Source: Pirellulaceae bacterium
GTDB taxonomy: Bacteria > Planctomycetota > Planctomycetia > Pirellulales > Thermoguttaceae
Assembly: GCA_012744395.1 (NCBI GenBank)
Contig: JAAYCB010000467.1
Location: 1 to 33,656, forward strand
Length of the DNA: 33,656 nucleotides
Reading direction: 5' to 3'
This document shows, piece after piece, positions 1 to 7,147 of the stretch. A program made the position numbers and the translations under genes. Positions within the stretch are counted from its first letter, which is position 1. Each line of letters begins with the position of its first letter. The notes under the pieces were generated by a model. It worked only from the letters and a program-made list of their open reading frames with translations. It was not told the DNA's origin and did no database searches.

Positions 1-45
1 CACTGGATTTTGAGTCCAGCGCGTCTGCCATTCCGCCACTCCGGC
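1..45 (-). tRNA. tRNA-Leu(CAA), 3' part cut off by window edge
   Basis: On the minus strand the acceptor 5' half GCCGGAG starts at 45. It is followed by TG, a D-arm with GCGG and AATGGCAGACGCG, and an anticodon stem-loop whose 7-base loop CTCAAAA gives anticodon CAA. The long D-loop pattern fits a leucine tRNA. The variable arm, T-arm and 3' acceptor strand lie beyond base 1, so they cannot be checked. A sigma70-like promoter sits 41 bases upstream. Confidence 0.9.
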
Positions 46-86
46 GCGATCCATCGACCGGCCTCTCGGCCAATCGGAATGCCCCG

Positions 87-115
87 ATTCTACGATACAA
101 GATCCGCGCTGGCAA
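87..115 (-). promoter_or_regulatory. Promoter of tRNA-Leu
   Basis: On the minus strand, TTGCCA (115-110), a 17-base spacer and TAGAAT (92-87) form a near-consensus sigma70 promoter. The -10 box lies 41 bases before the tRNA 5' end, leaving room for a short leader. The same -10 hexamer recurs at 5355-5360. Confidence 0.65.
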
Positions 116-420
116 GTTATTCCGTCGCGCCCTGGCAGGCCCGATCGGACCCGGTCGCCGCCTGCCGGGCAGACCAACTACACACACCCATCTTGGGGGA
201 GTGGAGCATGGCAGTCACGCGGGTTTCAAGCTACACCTGGTCAGTGGACCAGAAATTGCGGCGGCATGGGCCGAGGGCGACCGATCCCGTCTTCTCAGCA
301 CGCGGGCGTGCCATCCGTCAGCCAGCGGTCTTTCGCCGGGAGAGTTCGCCCGGTCCTCCCAGCGAGATCGAGCTTGCTGTATGCGCGCTGTACGACTTGA
401 CGCGCAGCGAGCGGCGGTTG
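116..420. other. Gene-free stretch between tRNA promoter and HEAT gene
   Basis: I see no supported gene here. Open frames on both strands are Arg/Ser/Pro-rich, have no recognisable motif and look like GC-driven chance frames. The stretch lies downstream of the minus-strand HEAT gene and upstream of the minus-strand tRNA. Confidence 0.5.
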
Positions 421-455
421 GCGACACAGCCCTTGTCGCTGGAGGTGGGGCCTCC
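421..455 (-). terminator. Two adjacent hairpins downstream of the HEAT gene
   Basis: GCGACA (421-426) pairs with TGTCGC (434-439) across a 7-base loop. GGAGG (441-445) pairs with CCTCC (451-455) across a 5-base loop. They begin 3 bases after the HEAT gene stop. No T-run follows, so this is only a possible terminator. Confidence 0.3.
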
Positions 456-457
456 GG

Positions 458-1153
458 TCAGAACAGGCCGCGCAACGTGGACACGACAGAGGTTTCCGAT
501 CGCGTGGGCGTCTCTCCGCGGACGTATTGGCGCCACATCCGCGCGTCGTGGCCAAAGTTCTCGCCGGTCGATTTCCGCAGGCTCTCCATGGCGACGTACT
601 GCATGGCCGGATCGCGATCCTCAAGCGCCGAGCCGAGGGCGGCGACCGCCTGGGGCCCCCGCGTGCGGCCGAGGGCCTTGGCCGCGGCGAATCGGACCTG
701 CTCGTCCACGTCGCTCGACAGGGCTCGGGCCAGTTCGCTTACCGCCTCTTCATCGGCGACCGCGCCCCAGGCGTCGCATGCCGCCTCACGGACATCGGAG
801 TTGGAGTCCTGCATCCCCGCCCGCAACGCCCTCCGGCCCTCGCTTGTACCCAGTGCGCCCAGAGTCTTGACGATTTCCGCTCGGATCAGAGGATCTTGCT
901 CCTCGGCGTAGCGATTGGCCAATTCCGAAGAGAGCCGCGAGGCCTCCGCCGGGGAGAGACTCCGCGCTGTATCTCGCTGTCGGCGGAGGGTGGAAATCTG
1001 CTCGTGGGGTGGGACAAGCCCCGGCACGACATCGGTTTTCGGCGACGGGCGCGGCAGCCCTCTTCGCCATGCCGCCGCCGAACAGCCTATTCCGCCGAGC
1101 AGCCCCATCAGCAGGGCGAGCGTGGCGATCTGCCCTAAGTGTCTGTAGTGCAT
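458..1153 (-). CDS. HEAT-repeat (PBS-lyase type) lipoprotein
   Basis: A 231-residue exported protein. The start chosen, MHYRHLGQ, immediately precedes a hydrophobic signal (residues 6-23) that ends in the lipobox GIGC with Cys24, so it is probably a lipid-anchored envelope protein; an upstream in-frame extension would bury this signal. Residues about 75-205 hold four to five HEAT-like helical pairs: alternating Ala/Leu helices with 'DPLIRAEIVKTLGALG', 'DSNSDVREAACDAWG', 'DVDEQVRFAAAKALG' and 'DRDPAMQYVAMESL' cores. HEAT arrays bind partner proteins; no enzyme motif is present and the partner is unknown. The tail (about 206-231) is a short Thr/Ser-rich segment. A good promoter lies at 1241-1212. 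It is a single-gene unit on this strand. Confidence 0.85.
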   Translation of the reverse strand: MHYRHLGQIATLALLMGLLGGIGCSAAAWRRGLPRPSPKTDVVPGLVPPHEQISTLRRQRDTARSLSPAEASRLSSELANRYAEEQDPLIRAEIVKTLGALGTSEGRRALRAGMQDSNSDVREAACDAWGAVADEEAVSELARALSSDVDEQVRFAAAKALGRTRGPQAVAALGSALEDRDPAMQYVAMESLRKSTGENFGHDARMWRQYVRGETPTRSETSVVSTLRGLF

Positions 1154-1211
1154 TGAATTACGTCCGCCAGTCGTGACCTGCCGCCGCGAGATCGGGTGCG
1201 TCGGGGTGGGG

Positions 1212-1241
1212 ACTATAACAGACCCCCGCCGGCCGTGCCAA
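1212..1241 (-). promoter_or_regulatory. Promoter of HEAT lipoprotein gene
   Basis: On the minus strand TTGGCA (1241-1236), an 18-base spacer and TATAGT (1217-1212) match sigma70 boxes. The -10 lies about 58 bases before the ATG at 1153. Confidence 0.55.
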
Positions 1242-1332
1242 GACGAAATCTCGGGCGTTCGATTGCCGCGATTCCGCCAACCGCCGCAGGGCGGCCGAGG
1301 ATTCATCGACCGCTACTAGCGCCGGCCGCCTC

Positions 1333-1436
1333 CATCCCAGCGCGACGCGTAAGCCACCTCCATCCCAACCCGCAGCGTAAGCGAGGTCATCCCAACTCCG
1401 CAGCGTAGGCGAGTCCCCCCCGCAGCGTGAGCGAGG
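1333..1436. repeat. Degenerate tandem repeat, 28-bp unit, about 4 copies
   Basis: The unit is roughly CATCCCAACC followed by CGCAGCGTAAGCGAGGT. The core GCGTAAG/GCGTAGG/GCGTGAG starts at 1347, 1375, 1403 and 1425, with periods of 28, 28 and 22. CATCCCA starts at 1333, 1361 and 1388. It lies between the divergent promoters of the HEAT and PAC2 genes and encodes nothing recognisable. Short 'CGCAGCGTAAGCGAG' units are familiar to me as interspersed repeats in planctomycete genomes. Confidence 0.7.
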
Positions 1437-1461
1437 CGCGGCTCCTCCTCTGCCGAGAGCG

Positions 1462-1491
1462 TTGGCGTCGATAGCGCCAAGCCGATACAAT
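1462..1491 (+). promoter_or_regulatory. Candidate promoter of the PAC2-family gene
   Basis: TTGGCG (1462-1467), an 18-base spacer and TACAAT (1486-1491). It would give a leader of about 100 bases before the ATG at 1597. Confidence 0.45.
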
Positions 1492-1596
1492 GGGAAAACT
1501 GGCTTGGCTGAAGGCTGGCGGCCGATTTCAGAACGCAATTGGCCCACCAGCGCCGCGCCGATCGCGCCCTTCTCGTTCTACGCTCGAAGACTCATC

Positions 1597-2445
1597 ATGC
1601 CGGTTCCCATCGACGAGACCCTTCAGATTGGCCGCCACCCCTCGATCGACCGCGCTACCCTGGTGCTCGCCTTTACGGGATGGATGGACGGGGGCGACGT
1701 GTCGTCCGGGACGGTCCAGCGGCTGGTCGATCTGCTCGGCGCGGAGCCGATTGCCGAAATCAATCCCGAACCGTTCTATATCTACAACATCCCCGGTCCG
1801 ATGGAGGTCGCCTCGATTTTTCGGCCGCACGTGGAGGTCTCGGGCGGTCTGCTCAAGAAGATCGAAATGCCGACAAATCGCTTCTATTGCCATCAGCCGG
1901 CGAACCTGGTCCTTTTCCTGGGCAAAGAGCCGAATCTTCACTGGCACAGCTTCGGCGAGTGCATCTTCCGCTTCGCCCGCCAGATCGGGGTTGAGAAGAT
2001 CCTGTTTGTGGGCTCTTTTGGGGGCTCCGTCCCCCACACGCGGGAGCCGCGGCTCTTCATCACCTGTTCGGATGCGAGTCTGCTGGCGGAGATGGAGCCG
2101 TACGGGGTCCGCCGCAGCGACTACCAGGGGCCTGGTTCGTTCACCAACTACTTGATGGCCCAGGCGGCGTCGGCGGGCCTGCAAATGATCTCCCTGGTGG
2201 CCGAGATCCCCGGTTACCTGCAAGGCGCCAATCCCCCCTGTATCGCCGCCGTCACGCGGCGGCTGGCGAAGATCCTCCGTTTGCCGCTGGACTCCGATGC
2301 CCTTCTCACGGTGAGCACGGAGTGGGAACTCCAGGTCTCCAGCATTGTCGAGCAGGACGAGGAACTTGCCCAGGAAGTCCGCCGCCTCGAGGAAGAATAC
2401 GACTACGACCTGCTGAAATCCGAAGCGGAGGGACCCGGAATCTGA
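1597..2445 (+). CDS. PAC2 family protein
   Basis: A 282-residue soluble protein of the PAC2 (proteasome assembly chaperone 2-like) family. Family features visible are the early 'LVLAFTGWMDGGDVSSG' segment (about residues 25-41), 'NPEPFYIYNIPGP' (about 61-74), 'FVGSFGGSVPHTREPRL' (about 136-152) and the 'YQGPGSFTNYL' to 'SLVAEIPGYLQGANPPCIAAV' stretch. The C-terminus is an acidic Glu/Tyr-rich helix. Bacterial members have no settled function; in archaea and eukaryotes the family helps assemble proteasomes. The start was chosen at MPVPIDET because the upstream in-frame extension is low-quality sequence. There is no clear Shine-Dalgarno sequence. It sits alone ahead of recA, separated by a hairpin and recA's own promoter. 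Confidence 0.9.
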   Translation: MPVPIDETLQIGRHPSIDRATLVLAFTGWMDGGDVSSGTVQRLVDLLGAEPIAEINPEPFYIYNIPGPMEVASIFRPHVEVSGGLLKKIEMPTNRFYCHQPANLVLFLGKEPNLHWHSFGECIFRFARQIGVEKILFVGSFGGSVPHTREPRLFITCSDASLLAEMEPYGVRRSDYQGPGSFTNYLMAQAASAGLQMISLVAEIPGYLQGANPPCIAAVTRRLAKILRLPLDSDALLTVSTEWELQVSSIVEQDEELAQEVRRLEEEYDYDLLKSEAEGPGI

Positions 2446-2447
2446 CC

Positions 2448-2469
2448 GAACCCCATATTACGGGGGTTC
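2448..2469 (+). terminator. Hairpin after PAC2 gene
   Basis: GAACCCC (2448-2454) pairs perfectly with GGGGTTC (2463-2469) across an 8-base loop, 2 bases after the stop codon. Only TTGG follows, so the U-tract is weak. Confidence 0.45.
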
Positions 2470-2508
2470 TTGGCCGAATTCACGGGCCGATTTCCTGAAA
2501 AGACGCCC

Positions 2509-2537
2509 TTGTTCCGACCGATGCATGCCCCTATAGT
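2509..2537 (+). promoter_or_regulatory. Candidate recA promoter
   Basis: TTGTTC (2509-2514), a 17-base spacer and TATAGT (2532-2537) fit sigma70 boxes well. The start codon of recA lies about 130 bases downstream. Confidence 0.5.
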
Positions 2538-2549
2538 ATTCATGCGTAC
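2536..2549 (+). promoter_or_regulatory. Operator-like palindrome overlapping the recA -10 box
   Basis: GTATTCATGCGTAC is palindromic at 10 of 14 positions (GTA..CATG..TAC). It overlaps the last bases of the recA -10 box, where a repressor such as LexA would act. It matches neither the E. coli nor the Bacillus SOS box, and I do not know the planctomycete LexA motif, so this is only a candidate. Confidence 0.3.
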
Positions 2550-2666
2550 AGAGGAAGGCGGCTGCTTTTCGCTCGACTCTTCCGGTATGTGGCGATTGGC
2601 GCCGATTCGGGTAAGATAACGGGGCGAAACATGGTCACGGTAACCAAAGGGAAGGCGAGACGCGCA

Positions 2667-3728
<1,062 letters not shown>

Positions 3729-3798
3729 TCGCCGCCGCGGGCGGTTGGCCAGTCGGCCGGCGTGGAAAGGGGCTCAGCATGTTGATTCTGGAGTGTCT

Positions 3799-5289
3799 AT
3801 GAGCGGCAATCCGCGGATTGTGTCGGTGCTCGGCTGCGTTCTCATCTTGGCAGGTTCCGCGGCGGCGCAGCCGCCCGCGTCTCCGCCCGCGTCTCCGCCC
3901 GCGTCTCCGCCCGCGATCGCCGCCCTGGAGGCGGCCGTAGTCGACGTGGTTGCCGAGGCTTCCCGGTCCGTGGTGGCCATTTCGCTGGTTCGCAAGCGTG
4001 TGGCGGGCCAGAGCCTCAATTTCGAAATCCGTCCGGGACCGCTGGGGATGCCGATTGTGCCGCAGAGAATGCCCGCGCCCGAGGACCCCGATTTCATTCC
4101 CATCGAGTATGCCACGGGGGTGGTGGTCGATCGCCTCGGCCTGATTCTCACGGCGTACCACGTGCTCGAGGCAGACTCCGAGTATTTCGTGACGACTTGC
4201 GAGCACAAGCGATATCCCGCCTGGATCAAGGCGGCCGATCCGCGAAGCGATCTGGCCCTGCTGGCGATTGACGCGAACAACCTGGTGCCGATCCCGCTGG
4301 GCGACGGGGCGGCCCTCCGCCGCGGCCAGTTCGTCATCGCGCTGGGCAACCCCTATGCGATCGCTCGCGACGGCCAGGCCAGCGCAAGTTGGGGGATTGT
4401 AGGCAATCTGAATCGCAAGGCCGCCCCCCTGCCGGATGAAGAAGACACGGTGGGAAAGACAACCCTGCACCACTTCGGCACGCTGATCCAGACGGATGCC
4501 AAATTGAACCTGGGAACCAGCGGCGGCGCACTGGTCGATCTGGAGGGGAAGATGGTCGGCCTGACGACTTCGCTCGCGGCCGTCGCCGGCTACGAGACGG
4601 CGGCCGGCTATGCCTATCCGGTCGACGGCACGTTTCGCCGCGTCGTCGACACGCTCAAACGCGGCCGCGAGGTCGAATACGGGTTCCTCGGCGTCCAGCC
4701 GGTCAATCTCTCCCCCGCGGAGATTCTCGCGGGCAAGACGGGAATCCGCGTGCGCCACGTGGAACCGGGGTCGCGGGCCGAGAGGTTTGGAGTCTTGCCC
4801 GACGATCTTGTCACCGCGGTCGATGGCAAGCCGATCCACGATGCCGACGGGCTGGTTCGCGAGGTCGGCAAGTTGCCGGTGGAGGCGAAGGTCCGGCTGC
4901 GCATCGTCCGCGAGGGGAAGGAACAGGAGATCGAGGTCGCCCTGAGCAAGTTTCCCGTCCGCGGCAAGAAAGTCGTCACCAGCCCCAGGCCGGCGTGGCG
5001 AGGAATGCAGGTTGAGTACACCACCGCCGCCGTCGATCCGGAGGTGCGGAGGGCGGCGGGCATGCGCTTCTTCGACGATCGCGTGGTCGTCACGGAAGTC
5101 GAGGCGGACAGCCCCGCATGGAAAGCCGGCGTCCGACCAGGGAGTTTCATCACGCACGTGGACCGCCAGCCCGTCCGCACGCCGCGCGAGTTCGCATCCG
5201 CGGTCGCCAACCGCGACGGCGACGTACGCCTGCGCGTGGCGGTCTCCGGCCAGAAGGAACAAGCGCTGATCGTGGTTCCCAAGTCGTAG
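3799..5289 (+). CDS. HtrA/DegP-like serine protease with two PDZ domains
   Basis: A 496-residue secreted protease or chaperone of the trypsin-like HtrA type, probably acting on misfolded envelope proteins. A signal peptide (residues 1-23, ending in SAAAQ) is followed by a repeated PPAS linker. The catalytic triad is visible: His121 in TAYHVLEA, Asp151 in RSDLALLAI and Ser241 in GTSGGALVD, where the usual GNSGG has Thr for Asn. PDZ1 spans about 295-388 (GFLGVQP to VALSKFP) and PDZ2 about 430-490 (VVVTEVEADSPAWKAGVRPG). The start MSGNPRIV at 3799 places the signal at the N-terminus. The gene follows recA by 70 bases with no clear promoter, so it may be co-transcribed or have its own weak start. 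Confidence 0.93.
   Translation: MSGNPRIVSVLGCVLILAGSAAAQPPASPPASPPASPPAIAALEAAVVDVVAEASRSVVAISLVRKRVAGQSLNFEIRPGPLGMPIVPQRMPAPEDPDFIPIEYATGVVVDRLGLILTAYHVLEADSEYFVTTCEHKRYPAWIKAADPRSDLALLAIDANNLVPIPLGDGAALRRGQFVIALGNPYAIARDGQASASWGIVGNLNRKAAPLPDEEDTVGKTTLHHFGTLIQTDAKLNLGTSGGALVDLEGKMVGLTTSLAAVAGYETAAGYAYPVDGTFRRVVDTLKRGREVEYGFLGVQPVNLSPAEILAGKTGIRVRHVEPGSRAERFGVLPDDLVTAVDGKPIHDADGLVREVGKLPVEAKVRLRIVREGKEQEIEVALSKFPVRGKKVVTSPRPAWRGMQVEYTTAAVDPEVRRAAGMRFFDDRVVVTEVEADSPAWKAGVRPGSFITHVDRQPVRTPREFASAVANRDGDVRLRVAVSGQKEQALIVVPKS
3871..3918 (+). repeat. 12-bp codon repeat encoding PPAS
   Basis: CCGCCCGCGTCT is repeated three times in succession (3871-3906), with a fourth diverged copy ending in ATC. 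It encodes a flexible Pro/Ala/Ser linker between the signal peptide and protease domain, and could vary in copy number by slippage. Confidence 0.85.
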
Positions 5290-5331
5290 CCCGGCCGCCG
5301 GGCTCGCCGTGAAGCAGCGGGACGAGCCCCG

Positions 5332-5360
5332 TCAACTTTTCCGCCGGGCCATGCTAGAAT
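5332..5360 (+). promoter_or_regulatory. Candidate promoter of the DUF4416-WecA-ligase operon
   Basis: TCAACT (5332-5337), a 17-base spacer and TAGAAT (5355-5360). The -10 box is identical to that of the tRNA-Leu promoter; the -35 is weak. It is 85 bases before the first start codon. Confidence 0.4.
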
Positions 5361-5444
5361 AGCTGGCTTGGCAGCCGATAGTTGCCACCTGGCGGCTTTT
5401 CCCCCCAGCGACGATCCTTTTTTTGCCCAGCGGCCGGCGGATCT

Positions 5445-5993
5445 ATGGGTGACCCGGGCCCTCCCCCCCCTTCCATGTTGATCGTTGCGGCCTTCAGCCG
5501 TCATGATGGCGCGCTGGACTGGGCCCGGCGCCGTGCCGCAAACGCGTGGGGCGAGCCGGTCCTCGACAGCGGGCGGTTCGACTTCCGCGAGACGGATTAC
5601 TACCGCCGCTCGATGGGGGCGGGCTTGAAGAAGGAGTTCTGGGGATTCGCGCCAGGATTCAACCCGGCGCGCCTGCCGGAAGTCAAGCTCGAGACGAACG
5701 CCTGGGAGGCCGAGTATGCAGACCGCGGCGGCGGACCGGAGGAGCGGCCCCTGAACGTGGACCCGGGGTATCTGAATCTGGGCAAACTCGTTCTCGCTTC
5801 GACCAAGGACTTCACCCACCGGGTTTACCTGTCGCGAGGGATCTACGCCGAAGTCACGCTCTCCTACCGGCATGGCCGCTGGCGGCATCACGCGTGGACC
5901 TTTCCAGACTATCAACGCCAGGACTACCAGGCTTTTTTCGCCGAATGCCGGCGATACCTGCACGATTGGATTCGGGAAAGGCGGACCGCGTGA
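5445..5993 (+). CDS. DUF4416 family protein
   Basis: A 182-residue soluble protein of the DUF4416 family. The start region MGDPGPPPPSMLIVAAFSR resembles the family pattern of a short Gly/Pro lead into a hydrophobic strand. Conserved-looking segments are 'FDFRETDYYRRSMG' (about 46-59), 'NVDPGYLNLGKLVLASTKDFTHRVYLSRGIYAEV' (about 105-138) and 'WTFPDYQRQDYQAFF' (about 153-167). The function is not established; conserved Asp/Tyr/Arg residues suggest ligand binding but no enzyme can be named. Its stop codon overlaps the start of the glycosyl-1-phosphate transferase gene (TGATG), so translation is probably coupled and a role in the envelope glycan pathway is plausible. Confidence 0.85.
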   Translation: MGDPGPPPPSMLIVAAFSRHDGALDWARRRAANAWGEPVLDSGRFDFRETDYYRRSMGAGLKKEFWGFAPGFNPARLPEVKLETNAWEAEYADRGGGPEERPLNVDPGYLNLGKLVLASTKDFTHRVYLSRGIYAEVTLSYRHGRWRHHAWTFPDYQRQDYQAFFAECRRYLHDWIRERRTA

Positions 5994-7147
5994 TGTGGCT
6001 CTGGTTGATTCTCGGTTCGCTCTTGCCGAGCATGTTTGTTGCCTGGGCGGCGGCGTTCTGCGTCCGCCGGTTCGGGCCCGCCTGGGGCCTGATCGACTCG
6101 CCGGGCCATCGCAAGGTCCATGCCAGCCCGATGCCGACGTGCGGCGGCCTGGCAATCTGGCTGGGGATCATCCTCCCGTTTGCCGCGGGCCAGATCGCGC
6201 TGGCGTCTGTCTCCGGCGCCGGCCAGGCGGCCGGGGTCCGCTGGCTGCCCAGCGAGATTTCCATCCACCTGCCCGGCCTGATCGACGAATCGTCCAGGTT
6301 GTGGATTCTGCTGGGCGGCGGCACCGTCCTGGTGATCCTGGGGTTGATCGACGACCGCTGGGGGCTTGGCTGGAAGGTCCGGCTCGTCGTCCAGACGCTC
6401 GTCGCGGCGATCGTGGTCCACGCGGGCTGGCGGCTGGAGTTGTTCCTCGACGCTCCCTGGTTGACCGGTCTTCTGAGCGTCCTGTGGATCGTCGGGCTGA
6501 TCAATTCGTTCAACATGCTGGACAACATGGACGGGCTCTCGGCGGGGGTCGCGGCGATCGCCGGGGGGATCCTGGCCGTCGTGATGCTGATCGCCCCCGA
6601 TCCGGTCACCCGCCAGCCGCAACTCTTCGTGGGTGGTTTTCTGCTGGTGATCGTCGGCTCCCTGCTGGGGTTCCTCTGGCACAACCGGCCGCCGGCCCGG
6701 CTCTTCATGGGCGACACCGGCAGCTACCTGATCGGGTACATGCTGGCGACGGCGACGCTGACAGCCACGTTTGCCGGCTACGGCGACGTGCCGCGGCACG
6801 CGATCCTCGCTCCGCTGTGCGTCTTGGCCGTGCCGATCTATGACACGGCCACGGTGGTTCTGATTCGCCTCCGCCAAGGCCGAAGTCCCTTCGAAGGAGA
6901 CAAGAGCCACTTCTCGCACCGGCTCGTGGACCTCGGCATGACCAAACCGCAGGCCGTCGGCACGATCTACCTGGCAACCGCCACGTGCGGCCTCGGCGCG
7001 CTGTTGCTCCACCAGGTCGACGCGGCTGGGGCCGCGATCATACTGCTGCTGGTCGCCTGCGTCCTGGTTCTGGTCGGCATCCTGGAAACCGCCGCCAGGC
7101 GCGGCAACTCTACCCCACGGATCAAGAAAGGCGATGAAGGGAAGTAA
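5993..7147 (+). CDS. WecA/MraY-family undecaprenyl-phosphate glycosyl-1-phosphate transferase
   Basis: A 384-residue polytopic membrane enzyme that would transfer a sugar-1-phosphate (GlcNAc-1-P in WecA) from its UDP form to undecaprenyl phosphate, starting a cell-surface glycan. Family motifs are in order: 'KVHASPMPTCGG' (41-52), the acidic 'LIDDRWGLGWK' (118-128), 'NSFNMLDNMDGLSAG' (171-185) with the catalytic-region Asp residues, 'LFMGDTGSYLIGY' (237-249), and 'GDKSHFSHRL' (302-311) with the His-x-x-His typical of the WecA branch. About ten membrane segments lie between them. The C-terminal Lys-rich tail overlaps the ligase gene by 14 bases. MraY and peptidoglycan neighbours are absent, so WecA-type is favoured. 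Confidence 0.92.
   Translation: MWLWLILGSLLPSMFVAWAAAFCVRRFGPAWGLIDSPGHRKVHASPMPTCGGLAIWLGIILPFAAGQIALASVSGAGQAAGVRWLPSEISIHLPGLIDESSRLWILLGGGTVLVILGLIDDRWGLGWKVRLVVQTLVAAIVVHAGWRLELFLDAPWLTGLLSVLWIVGLINSFNMLDNMDGLSAGVAAIAGGILAVVMLIAPDPVTRQPQLFVGGFLLVIVGSLLGFLWHNRPPARLFMGDTGSYLIGYMLATATLTATFAGYGDVPRHAILAPLCVLAVPIYDTATVVLIRLRQGRSPFEGDKSHFSHRLVDLGMTKPQAVGTIYLATATCGLGALLLHQVDAAGAAIILLLVACVLVLVGILETAARRGNSTPRIKKGDEGK

Noticed and set aside
201-911. A plus-strand frame upstream of and opposite the HEAT lipoprotein gene
   Set aside because: It overlaps the HEAT gene in antisense, has no ribosome site or motif, and its composition is that of a chance frame.
1333-1436. The 28-bp repeat as a CRISPR array
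   Set aside because: The units are contiguous and diverged, with no unique spacers and no cas genes.
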